NCBI GenBank assembly: GCA_025360495.1
Contig: JANYCC010000217.1
Location: 1 to 32,315, forward strand
Length of the DNA: 32,315 nucleotides
Direction of reading: 5' to 3'
Origin: Verrucomicrobiota bacterium
GTDB lineage: Bacteria > Verrucomicrobiota > Verrucomicrobiia > Limisphaerales > UBA9464
Below are positions 8,588 to 15,747 of this stretch, piece after piece. How positions within the stretch are numbered: the stretch's first letter is position 1; every line of letters begins with the position of its first letter. The translations under genes and the position numbers were made by a program. Under the pieces are notes generated by a model, which was given only the letters and a program-made list of their open reading frames with translations, made no database searches and was not told the origin of the DNA.

Positions 8588-8939
8588 CAACCAAGGCGAC
8601 CAAGGCCAACCAAGTGAAACGCTCGCGAAATTCCAAGGGACGTTGACCGACTGCGGTCAGTCCGAACCGCAAACGCAGGCCTCCGCAGACAAGGATGTCG
8701 CCATTCCGCAGCGGGCCTTGCTCGACAAATTGATCGTCGATGGCAACCCGGGCCCCGGGCGCCGTCCGGATCTCAAAACGCCCGCCGTCGCCGAGCACAA
8801 TGTCGAAATGATGGTCCCAAACTCCGGGACCGGAAACCTTCACGGGCATGTCAGCACCCCGCCCGACACGACACAGGCCGGATTCGGGTCGAAGGATCGT
8901 CCCGGAATCCGGCCCGTTCAGCACCGCCAATTCGATCAT
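8550..8939 (-). CDS. Small FHA-like domain protein with C-terminal membrane anchor
   Basis: A 129-residue protein with two parts. Residues 1-95 read as a forkhead-associated fold: a starting beta strand (IELAVLNGPDSGTILRP), the conserved GR (26-27), a His in HHFDI (43-44), a GRFEIRTAPG strand and the closing GPLRNGDILVCGGLRLRFG. The usual phosphothreonine-contacting S-R pair before the His is not present (GPGVWDHHF instead), so phosphopeptide binding may be altered or lost. Residues 108-126 form one transmembrane helix. The ATG at 8939 overlaps the TAA of the wza-like gene by one base (TAATG), so translation is coupled; a GTG at 8945 is an alternative start. As the last gene of the polysaccharide export operon it could be a cytoplasmic-face adaptor. 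That role is inference. Confidence 0.68.
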   Translation of the reverse strand: MIELAVLNGPDSGTILRPESGLCRVGRGADMPVKVSGPGVWDHHFDIVLGDGGRFEIRTAPGARVAIDDQFVEQGPLRNGDILVCGGLRLRFGLTAVGQRPLEFRERFTWLALVALVVMEGLVLRWVGH

Positions 8940-9574
8940 TACCACGGACTCCGAGCCACATGGATCTTGTCACCGGGAAAGATCGCCTCGTCGTATTTCG
9001 CCGGGTCCTTCAAGGCCTTCTTGCAATCCACGGTCAGGGTCTTCCCGCCCCGGAGAATCTCGACCTTGGTCTTCTTGGCGAACTCGGTGAAGCCGCCGGA
9101 CATGTCGATGGCCTTCAACACCGTCATCTGGCCCGAGTGGGGATAGGTTCCGGGTGAACGGACCTCGCCCCCGACGGAGATTGGACGGTTCGGGACCTCG
9201 ATCGTCACCCCGATGATCTTGTAGATTTTGTTGTCGATGTAGTAATCGCGGATCTCCTGCTCCAAGGCATCCCGGCGCTTGCCTTTGAACATGAACTTAT
9301 GCCCGTAATGCAGCGTGAGCTCGCCACTTTCCGGGATCTGCATCTCGGTGGGGGCCGGAGGTGTCGGAATGTCGGTGAAGATCACCTTGACCCGATCCCC
9401 CACATTGAGGGCGTCGTTATTCGGGACTACCTCGATGGGTGGCTTCGCACCGGCCCCGGGCCCGGTCTTTTCGGATTCGGTGGCACAACCGGCCGGGGAC
9501 AGCAGGAGCAGCAGACCAAACCACATCGCCGCCAACCGCGGGCCGCGACGATTCATCAGGAACATCAGACTCAT
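8939..9574 (-). CDS. Wza-like polysaccharide export lipoprotein
   Basis: A 211-residue protein of the polysaccharide biosynthesis/export (Wza/KpsD-type) family, which forms or gates the outer-membrane export channel. A hydrophobic signal ends in SPAGC with Cys30 as the probable lipid-modified residue. Residues about 48-120 match the Poly_export domain (LNVGDRVKVIF, ESGELTLHYG, RRDALEQEIRDYYID). Residues about 128-205 match an SLBB domain (ISVGGEVRSPGTYPHSGQMTVLKAIDMSGGF). It is much shorter than E. coli Wza (379 residues), with a single SLBB and no C-terminal amphipathic helix. The outer-membrane pore may therefore be provided by the barrel protein encoded upstream; that division of labour is inferred. 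It starts 20 bp after the wzc-like gene. Confidence 0.9.
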   Translation of the reverse strand: MSLMFLMNRRGPRLAAMWFGLLLLLSPAGCATESEKTGPGAGAKPPIEVVPNNDALNVGDRVKVIFTDIPTPPAPTEMQIPESGELTLHYGHKFMFKGKRRDALEQEIRDYYIDNKIYKIIGVTIEVPNRPISVGGEVRSPGTYPHSGQMTVLKAIDMSGGFTEFAKKTKVEILRGGKTLTVDCKKALKDPAKYDEAIFPGDKIHVARSPW

Positions 9575-9594
9575 GGCAACTTAGGGACAACGAC

Positions 9595-11790
9595 TCAGTA
9601 CTTTGGCTTGACCTCGGCGGACTTCGCCTCGGTCGCCGCACCGTTCTTCCGCCCAAACCGCGACTTCTTCTCGGACTCCGGTTTGCTTTCCTCGCTCTTC
9701 GAGTAGTAGTCGTAGTAGTAGCCGCTGTAGTAGTAGTAGTAGCTGTCCTGCGAGATGTTGATGTTGTTCAACACCACGCCCAACAACCGGCCGGGGCCCC
9801 CGATCTTCTCCACCATCTGCTTGGCCCGGAGCGTCATTTGTTGCGGATACTTGCGGTACTGCACCACCAGCACCGCCATCTCCACCTCGCTCACCAGGAT
9901 CGAGGCGTCTGAGACACCCATGATCGGGGGTGAATCGAAGAAGACGAAGTCGTAACGGCTCTTCACCTCCTCGATGAATTCCTTCATCTGGACCGAGTTC
10001 AGGATGCCCACCGAACTGCTCGGCAACTTGCCGCTGGGCAGGAAGTCCAGACCCGCCTGCGGGGTGGTCTGCACCACCTCTTCGAGTTTCGCCTGTCGCA
10101 GCAGATAGTTCGTGAGACCGACCGCATTGGAGACATTCAGGATCTTGTGCAGGCTGGGCCGGCGAAGATCGGAATCGACAATCAACACCCGCCCGCCCTG
10201 CTGTGCGAACACCGTGGCCAGGTTGAAGATGGTGGTGGATTTCCCCTCGCCCGCACCGCCGGACACGACGGTCATGGTGCGGAAATTGGGATCCTTTCGG
10301 GAGAACAGGATGTTGGTGCGCAACACCCGGTAGGCCTCGGCGTGCGGGCTGTCGGCCCCTTCGTTGATGAGGGCGCCGACGTTCTGCGGAATCACCCCCA
10401 TGACCGGCGAACCGAGCGCCTGCTCGACGTCGTCGATCGTCTTCACGCTGGTGTCGATGTACTCGATGAAGAACGCGAGTCCGATGCCCAGCAACATCCC
10501 GAAGATCGCACCGGCAGCGATGAACAGGGGTTTGTTCGGACGGACCGGGGCCAGGCCAGTGAGGGCGCGGTCGATGACCTGGACGCTGGATTTCTTGGAG
10601 ATCTGGCCGTTGATGATCTCCTGGTTCAGCCCGAGTTGCATGGCCTCATGGACCCGCAGACGGGCATCCAGATCGCGTTTGGCCGAGATATAGGGACCGA
10701 AAAGGCTGTATTCCTCGGAGGTCTTGTCGATGGCCTCGGCGTAGAGTCGCTCCAGTTCCAGGATGGCTTTCTTGTTGATGTCCACCTGGGCTTCGAGGGC
10801 GGCGACGATCCCACCGACTTCCTGGTCCAACTGGTCATTGATCTTGGCGATCAATCCCGTCACCCGTTTGACCTCCGGATGTTCCGGACCGAGGTCGGCA
10901 GCCAATTGGGTTTTCCGCTGCTCGGCCATGTTGTAATTGCCGACCAGCGTCTGCAGTTCCGGGGTGGGACGTGCTGAGGCCAGGAAATGGCGCAGCTCAT
11001 TCCCCTGCTTGCCATGCACCTTGACCATCAGGGCATCCAACGTGGTGCCTTGGGTGCGCAAGTCGGTACGGGTCTGCTCCAGTTTCGCCATCGTCTGGGT
11101 GTTCAGACTGATCAATGGCGAATTCTCCGAACCCATTTCGGGGATCTTCAGCGACTTGCGCAGATGATCCACGTTGGTTCGGGCGACCGTGACCTGCTGC
11201 TCCAACACGGACAATTGGTTCGAAAGGGTCGTCAATCCCCGCAAAAGACGGGAATTCCGGTCCTCATCACGATCCTCCTGATAGACCGTCGCCACCATGT
11301 TGGCGATGTCCTGGGCCAGGACGTTGTCCTGATCGTAGGCGCTGATCTCAATGATGGTGGTGGCGCGCCGCTGCTTCACCTCAAGGCTGCGGTACAGGAT
11401 GTCGTACGCCTGCGGGATCGACATGTCCGACACCCGGTACCGGGCGGCGTACTTCTTGTCGAGGGCCAGGCGTTTGATCACCCCGTCCAAGATCTTGTGG
11501 GACTTGAGGACCTCAAACTCCGTGTTGAAGAAGTAGGGGTCGAAGGCGGCCTGAGGCCCCATTGAACCGGTGAATGGGGTCACGTCGGGCGTGTCCCTTT
11601 CCACCTTCATCCCCACCGTGCTCTGGTAGAGAGGGGTCAGGTAGTACGTGACCACTGCCACGGTGCCCACGACCAGAAGGAAGACGGTCAATATGATCGC
11701 CTTCCGGAGCCGTAGGATCCGCCAGTAGTCCAAGAAGTGCAGCTTGGAGTCTGCCGACCCGGACGCTGCCTGCGTTTTGATCGCTTCCAT
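9595..11790 (-). CDS. Wzc-like polysaccharide co-polymerase / bacterial tyrosine kinase
   Basis: An inner-membrane polysaccharide chain-length and export regulator fused to a BY-kinase. The 731 residues comprise: TM1 about 31-50; a Wzz domain and a long periplasmic coiled-coil region (about 180-400); TM2 about 421-443; and a cytoplasmic kinase domain with Walker A GGAGEGKST (511-519), Walker A' VLIVDSDLRRP (535-545) and Walker B VFFDSPP (616-622). The C-terminal tail carries ten tyrosines between residues 684 and 696, plus a final Tyr731, the expected autophosphorylation cluster. The start at ATG 11790 is preferred over an in-frame start at 11862, which would lie inside the stop of the upstream gene and across a hairpin. 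It is flanked by a barrel gene and a Wza-like gene in the classic export arrangement. Cycles of tail phosphorylation are known to control polymer export in the family. Confidence 0.95.
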   Translation of the reverse strand: MEAIKTQAASGSADSKLHFLDYWRILRLRKAIILTVFLLVVGTVAVVTYYLTPLYQSTVGMKVERDTPDVTPFTGSMGPQAAFDPYFFNTEFEVLKSHKILDGVIKRLALDKKYAARYRVSDMSIPQAYDILYRSLEVKQRRATTIIEISAYDQDNVLAQDIANMVATVYQEDRDEDRNSRLLRGLTTLSNQLSVLEQQVTVARTNVDHLRKSLKIPEMGSENSPLISLNTQTMAKLEQTRTDLRTQGTTLDALMVKVHGKQGNELRHFLASARPTPELQTLVGNYNMAEQRKTQLAADLGPEHPEVKRVTGLIAKINDQLDQEVGGIVAALEAQVDINKKAILELERLYAEAIDKTSEEYSLFGPYISAKRDLDARLRVHEAMQLGLNQEIINGQISKKSSVQVIDRALTGLAPVRPNKPLFIAAGAIFGMLLGIGLAFFIEYIDTSVKTIDDVEQALGSPVMGVIPQNVGALINEGADSPHAEAYRVLRTNILFSRKDPNFRTMTVVSGGAGEGKSTTIFNLATVFAQQGGRVLIVDSDLRRPSLHKILNVSNAVGLTNYLLRQAKLEEVVQTTPQAGLDFLPSGKLPSSSVGILNSVQMKEFIEEVKSRYDFVFFDSPPIMGVSDASILVSEVEMAVLVVQYRKYPQQMTLRAKQMVEKIGGPGRLLGVVLNNINISQDSYYYYYSGYYYDYYSKSEESKPESEKKSRFGRKNGAATEAKSAEVKPKY
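9703..9741 (-). repeat. TAC codon repeats encoding the BY-kinase tyrosine tail
   Basis: Within the wzc-like gene, all ten tyrosines of residues 684-696 are encoded by TAC, giving an uninterrupted run of five TAC triplets, then three, then two, separated by Ser-Gly and Asp codons. Loss or gain of triplets would keep the frame and change the number of phosphorylatable tyrosines. Confidence 0.9.
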
Positions 11791-11800
11791 TCGAGACAAA

Positions 11801-11838
11801 GACAAAAATGGGAGGCTGAAAGAAGATTCCAGCCTCCC
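11801..11838 (-). terminator. Hairpin with U-tract between barrel and wzc-like genes
   Basis: On the minus strand a perfect 9-bp stem (GGGAGGCTG at 11838-11830 pairing with CAGCCTCCC at 11818-11810, 11-nt loop) is followed by ATTTTTGTC. This is the form of an intrinsic terminator. It lies in the 68-bp gap after the barrel gene and before the wzc-like start, so it could terminate part of the transcripts or protect the upstream mRNA 3' end. Confidence 0.68.
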
Positions 11839-11858
11839 GTCGAAAACTGTAACCCCGC

Positions 11859-13124
11859 TCAATACGTTGCGCGGATACCGACAAACACCCGGTTACGGGA
11901 ATAGTCGCGGAAATCTATGTCCGAAGCCAATCGGTCATAGTAGTAGGCGGCTTCCGCCGAAAGGTAACTGCTGATCTTGTAGTTCAGCGTGACGCCGACG
12001 GAGAGGTAATCCTCGCTCTTGCCGTCCTGCGGATTGTTCTTCACCACCCCGATGAATTCGGAGATCTGATACTGCCCGACCAAGCTGACGCGGAGTTTGG
12101 GGGTGATCTGATGGTTGATCGACGCGTAAACCAAGTCCGACTCCTGGTCGAGGAGCGAAGCCGTGGTCGGAGCGAGATCGATGTCCGTGGCATTGCGGGC
12201 GTGACGGTAACCGACCTGGGCCGTGCTGCCGGGCAGATAGGCGTAGGTCAGGTTCACGTCCACGTACGGGCTGATGGCATCCTGCCGGGCACCGTCTGCG
12301 GCATGGTACCAATCCACAAACTGCGCGCCTGCGCGGATCGAGGCCACCAACTGCGAGGTGAACGATTGATCCAAGCCGGCGAACACGTAGTGCGAACGGT
12401 TGTCGCGGTAGTCCGCCTTGTCGTAGTTCACATCCCCGTATTGGTAGTTCCCGGAGATCACGGTCTTCGGGGTCAACTGGTACCGGGCGGCGATCGACGG
12501 CAGGTTTTCCATGCGGTCGAGGACGTTGGCGTACGCGGCGAAATCGTAGCTGTAGAAGTTGTTGCGGTATCCCAACACCACGCTCCAAAGCGGCGACACC
12601 TGCACGGTCAGGTCGAGCCCGGCCGTGTTGCGGAGGTTGTTGCCCTCGGACCGGACGGTCTGGCTGATGGTGCCACCGGCCGAAGAGATCGGGGCGACCT
12701 GCTCGGGTTCCTGGGCGACCGCCAACTGGTCGAACAGCATCAGCTTGTAGCGCGGGCTGAACGTATGGCTCACCGCGAAGTCGACCATGTGGGACTGGTC
12801 GTAACTCTTGCCCGGGCGGTCGTCATACCACCGGAGACCGTAGGTGTATCCCAAGGAGATCACCGTGTTCTCCAGCGGGAGGTTGAAGTGGACTCCGGGA
12901 GTGACCTCAATCCCGAAACTCTTGAACACACGCTTGTCGGGGACACCGTCGCCGGTGACATCGATCTTGTTGTTCGAGGTGAAAATATTGTCGTCGTAGA
13001 AGCCGCGCAGGCCGGCACTCAACGTCCAAGGTTTTGATGAACCTTCGGCGGCATGCGCCGACGCGGTGGAGAGGAGGGTGGCTCCCGCCGAAATGAGGCT
13101 GGCTGCTTTGAAGAGCTTCTTCAT
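11859..13124 (-). CDS. Exosortase/EPS-type outer-membrane beta-barrel protein
   Basis: A 421-residue barrel of the type that accompanies Wzc/Wza export genes (the BBP2_2 / EPS-associated outer-membrane family, named from family knowledge). A clean signal peptide (MKKLFK, then residues 7-26, cut near AHA-A) precedes repeated amphipathic strands rich in Tyr and Asp (LRGFYDDNIFTSN, TYGLRWYDDRPG, VLGYRNNFYSYDF, GNYQYGDVNYDKADYRDNRSHY, EAAYYYDRLASDIDFRDYSRNRVFVGIRATY). The YDDN motif after the first strand and the aromatic C-terminus are typical. It probably forms the outer-membrane channel or a glycan-binding porin for the exported polymer. ATG 13124 is chosen because it starts the signal peptide, rather than the in-frame start at 13151. 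It is the first gene of the operon, 54 nt downstream of the expected transcription start of the promoter at 13185-13213. Confidence 0.88.
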   Translation of the reverse strand: MKKLFKAASLISAGATLLSTASAHAAEGSSKPWTLSAGLRGFYDDNIFTSNNKIDVTGDGVPDKRVFKSFGIEVTPGVHFNLPLENTVISLGYTYGLRWYDDRPGKSYDQSHMVDFAVSHTFSPRYKLMLFDQLAVAQEPEQVAPISSAGGTISQTVRSEGNNLRNTAGLDLTVQVSPLWSVVLGYRNNFYSYDFAAYANVLDRMENLPSIAARYQLTPKTVISGNYQYGDVNYDKADYRDNRSHYVFAGLDQSFTSQLVASIRAGAQFVDWYHAADGARQDAISPYVDVNLTYAYLPGSTAQVGYRHARNATDIDLAPTTASLLDQESDLVYASINHQITPKLRVSLVGQYQISEFIGVVKNNPQDGKSEDYLSVGVTLNYKISSYLSAEAAYYYDRLASDIDFRDYSRNRVFVGIRATY

Positions 13125-13184
13125 ACGGAAATCTTTGTTGCCCTGCAGCACCGTACGCGATGAACAGGGATCGTTGGCTGGAGC

Positions 13185-13213
13185 GTTTTAGGTGCCCCCC
13201 CCCTGAGTGTCAA
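13185..13213 (-). promoter_or_regulatory. Promoter of the export operon with a nine-G spacer tract
   Basis: Reading the minus strand, a perfect TTGACA -35 box (13213-13208) is followed by a 17-nt spacer (13207-13191) and TAAAAC (13190-13185, four of six matches to TATAAT). The spacer contains nine consecutive G (13203-13195). This is the best sigma-70-like promoter seen in the window and sits about 60 bp ahead of the barrel ATG. Changes in the G-tract length would alter the -35/-10 spacing and hence promoter strength. Confidence 0.7.
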
Positions 13214-13251
13214 ACACAAATCCCTCCACACCTCACGCTTCCGCACCCGGG

Positions 13252-15066
13252 TCAAACAACCACCCCGCTCCGAACCACTTCCAATTCGTCGTCCGCCGCC
13301 TGCGCCCGGACCAACCGCGCATAGAGGCCTCCCGCCGCCAAAAGATCCTCATGACGCCCTGTTTCCTCAATGCGGCCGGCCCGGAAAACCACTATCCGGT
13401 CCGCCCTCCGGATCGTGCTCAACCGATGGGCGATCACGAAACTGGTGCGCCGCGCCAACAACCGCTCCAACGCTTCTTGGATCAATCGCTCCGTCACCGT
13501 ATCCACGCTCGCGGTGGCCTCGTCCAAGATCAGGATCGGCGCATCCTTCAGCAGCGCCCGCGCAATGCTGATCCGCTGCCGCTCACCCACGCTCAACCGG
13601 ACCCCCCGCTCGCCCACCCGCGTGTCATACCCGTCCGCCAAGCCCCGGATGAATTCATCGCAATTGGCCGCCTGGGCCGCCGCTTCCATCTGGCCCGGCG
13701 TCGCGTCCAACCGTCCGAAAAGAAGATTCTCCCGCACCGTCCCGTTGAACAGGAACGGTTCCTGGCTCACCACCGCAATCTGACGTCGAAGGGTCGCCAA
13801 ACCCAACTCGCGAATATCCCGGCCATCGATCAGGATCCGGCCCGCGCTGGTCTCGTAAAACCGCGGCAGCAGGTTCACCAAAGTCGATTTACCCGCGCCC
13901 GTCGGTCCCACCAAGGCGATCATTTGCCCGGGTCCGACGTCCAGGGAGACCCCGCGGAGCACCTCGCGATCGCCATACGCCGCGCTGACGTCCTCGAAGC
14001 GCACTTCACCGCGGGCCCGCCAATCCTCCGCCACCACCCCCGCGGTCGCGGGCTCGGGCTCGGCATCCAGGATATCAAACACCCGCTCCCCCGCGGCCCG
14101 GGCCGATTGGGCCATCTGGTTGAGGCCATGCAACTGCCCCACCGGTTGGTAAAACAGGGCCAGGAAAAGGAGGAACCCGACCAATTCGCCCTTCGTCATC
14201 GTGCCGGCCAGGACCTGCCGACCGCCGGCCCAGAGCACCAGGACGGTCCCCAACGCGGCGGCCAGCGCCATCGCCGGCTGGTACCACGACCAGGCCCGCA
14301 TCACCTTCAGCGTGCCCTGCCGCAAGGCGTCCGCCCGTTCGGCAAATTTCCGGTCCCCATGGGCTTCCTGGCCGAAACTTTTCACCTGCCGCACCCCTTG
14401 CAGGTTGTCCATGAGCAACGCATTCATCGCGCTGTTGGCGCGGGACCGGGCCCGATAACGGTCCGCCGCGGTCAGGGTGTACCAGCAGGCCCCGCCGACC
14501 AGCAGCGGCAGGGGCGCCAACGCCACCGCGGCCAACGACGGATTCGCCAGGAACAGGAACACCAACACCCCCACGATCCCGGCCACGGCCACCACCCCCT
14601 GCTCGGTCCCATCAATCAACAACCGCTCCATTGCGTTCACATCCTCGATCACCCGCGTCATCAGGTCGCCCGTGGTCCGCTGGTCGAACCAACCCACCGG
14701 CAACCGTTGCATCCGGGCGTAAACCTCGCGCCGGATGTCGTACACCACGCTCTGTTCAAAGGCATTGTTGAGCCGGATCCGCAGGCTGGCCAGGACGTCC
14801 CGGACCACGTACGCCAGCAACAGGCCCAACACCACCCAGATCAACCGGTCGGGACGTCGCCGCTCCAACACCTCATCGATCACGTATTGGGTCAGTTTCG
14901 GATACGCAAACGACGCCAGTTGGGAAACCAGCGCGCACAACACCGTGGCCGCCGCCATCCACGGATAGGGGCGCAAATAGCGAAACACCCGGGCCGCCAC
15001 CCCGAAGGTCGTCCGAGCGCGGACCTTGAGCGTCGGATCGGTGGTGACGTGGGAATGTCGCGACAT
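13252..15066 (-). CDS. MsbA-like ABC exporter (fused permease and ATPase)
   Basis: A 604-residue half-transporter of the type I exporter family, working as a homodimer to export lipids, lipid-linked glycans or drugs. Six membrane helices lie in residues about 35-330, with the coupling-helix region MQRLPVGWFDQRTTGDLMTRV between TM2 and TM3. The nucleotide-binding domain has Walker A GPTGAGKST, the Q-loop VSQEPFLFNGTVRENLLFG, a signature loop LSVGERQRISIARAL (LSVGE in place of LSGGQ, a known variant), Walker B ILILDEATASVD and the H-loop IAHRLSTIRRADRI. The substrate is not deducible; lipid A or a glycan intermediate would suit the setting. Its ATG overlaps the stop of the DJ-1/PfpI gene (TGATG), so the two are coupled. 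It ends 38 bp before the export-operon promoter. Confidence 0.9.
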   Translation of the reverse strand: MSRHSHVTTDPTLKVRARTTFGVAARVFRYLRPYPWMAAATVLCALVSQLASFAYPKLTQYVIDEVLERRRPDRLIWVVLGLLLAYVVRDVLASLRIRLNNAFEQSVVYDIRREVYARMQRLPVGWFDQRTTGDLMTRVIEDVNAMERLLIDGTEQGVVAVAGIVGVLVFLFLANPSLAAVALAPLPLLVGGACWYTLTAADRYRARSRANSAMNALLMDNLQGVRQVKSFGQEAHGDRKFAERADALRQGTLKVMRAWSWYQPAMALAAALGTVLVLWAGGRQVLAGTMTKGELVGFLLFLALFYQPVGQLHGLNQMAQSARAAGERVFDILDAEPEPATAGVVAEDWRARGEVRFEDVSAAYGDREVLRGVSLDVGPGQMIALVGPTGAGKSTLVNLLPRFYETSAGRILIDGRDIRELGLATLRRQIAVVSQEPFLFNGTVRENLLFGRLDATPGQMEAAAQAANCDEFIRGLADGYDTRVGERGVRLSVGERQRISIARALLKDAPILILDEATASVDTVTERLIQEALERLLARRTSFVIAHRLSTIRRADRIVVFRAGRIEETGRHEDLLAAGGLYARLVRAQAADDELEVVRSGVVV

Positions 15067-15614
15067 CAGGAAGCCATTTTCGGAACGCTGCTCACGCCGC
15101 CAGGATGATGCTGCAGATAGTCGACAATCGCCCGGGCGAACGCCGCCAGGTCCCGGGGCGTGCGGCTCGACACGAGATGTCCGTCCACCACCACCGGGGC
15201 ATCCTCCCAGACGGCCCCGGCATTCTCGAGGTCGTCCTTGATGCCCAGTGAACCCGTGACCCGGCGTCCGCGGAGGATGCGCGCCGAGATGGGGATCGAA
15301 CCCCCGTGACAGGTGAACGCGATCAGTTTGCCGGCCTGATGGAATTCCCGGGTCAACCGGAGCACCACAGGATCACGGCGCAGCAGGTCGGGCATGTAAC
15401 CCCCGGGCACCAAAAGCCCGACGTGCGCCGATGCCGTGACGTCCGACAAACGGACCTCCGCCTTGGCCGGATAGCCGTGTTTTCCGTTGTAGGTATTCAC
15501 CTCCTGCGCCGCCAGGATCACGGCATGTCCGGCCTCCTCCAGGCGGAGTCGCGGATACCAGAGTTCCAGATCCTCGTAGAGTTCGCCCACCAATGCGATC
15601 AGTGTGCCTTTCAT
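15066..15614 (-). CDS. DJ-1/PfpI family protein
   Basis: A 182-residue flavodoxin-like protein of the DJ-1/PfpI (class I glutamine amidotransferase-like) superfamily. The nucleophile elbow is at FTCHGG with Cys102 and His103, and the supporting Glu is E14 in LYEDLE. The strand-loop VGLLVPGGYMPDLLRRD and the C-terminal helix are in the expected order, and length matches PfpI/YhbO enzymes. Members are chaperones, deglycases or glyoxalase III-like enzymes protecting against reactive aldehydes; the precise activity here is unknown. It is the upstream member of a two-gene unit with the ABC exporter (one-base overlap). It is divergent from the Gfo/Idh/MocA gene across 133 bp. Confidence 0.87.
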   Translation of the reverse strand: MKGTLIALVGELYEDLELWYPRLRLEEAGHAVILAAQEVNTYNGKHGYPAKAEVRLSDVTASAHVGLLVPGGYMPDLLRRDPVVLRLTREFHQAGKLIAFTCHGGSIPISARILRGRRVTGSLGIKDDLENAGAVWEDAPVVVDGHLVSSRTPRDLAAFARAIVDYLQHHPGGVSSVPKMAS

Positions 15615-15678
15615 AGGACCACATTGCTCCGCTCCGGCGACGCTGCCAACCCGCTTCTCGCGTCCGATGAATCGTGCG

Positions 15679-15706
15679 TTGACCCGGTTTCCGTGCTGCG
15701 TAGGCT
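15679..15706 (+). promoter_or_regulatory. Candidate promoter of the Gfo/Idh/MocA gene
   Basis: TTGACC (15679-15684), a 16-nt spacer and TAGGCT (15701-15706) lie 42 bp before the ATG at 15748. The -35 is close to consensus; the -10 is weak but belongs to the same GCGTAGsCT pattern seen before the DAHP synthase gene. Confidence 0.38.
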
Positions 15707-15747
15707 TTCCGGCAATTCACCGTCATCAACAATCGCCAGCCATCACC

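Noticed and set aside
13141-13169. CCCTG/CAGGG inverted repeat in the barrel mRNA leader
   Set aside because: Only five base pairs with a 19-nt loop; too weak to call a regulatory structure.
13207-15108. A 633-codon plus-strand open frame over the ABC exporter
   Set aside because: Pro/Arg/His-rich shadow of the exporter, which has every ABC motif on the minus strand.
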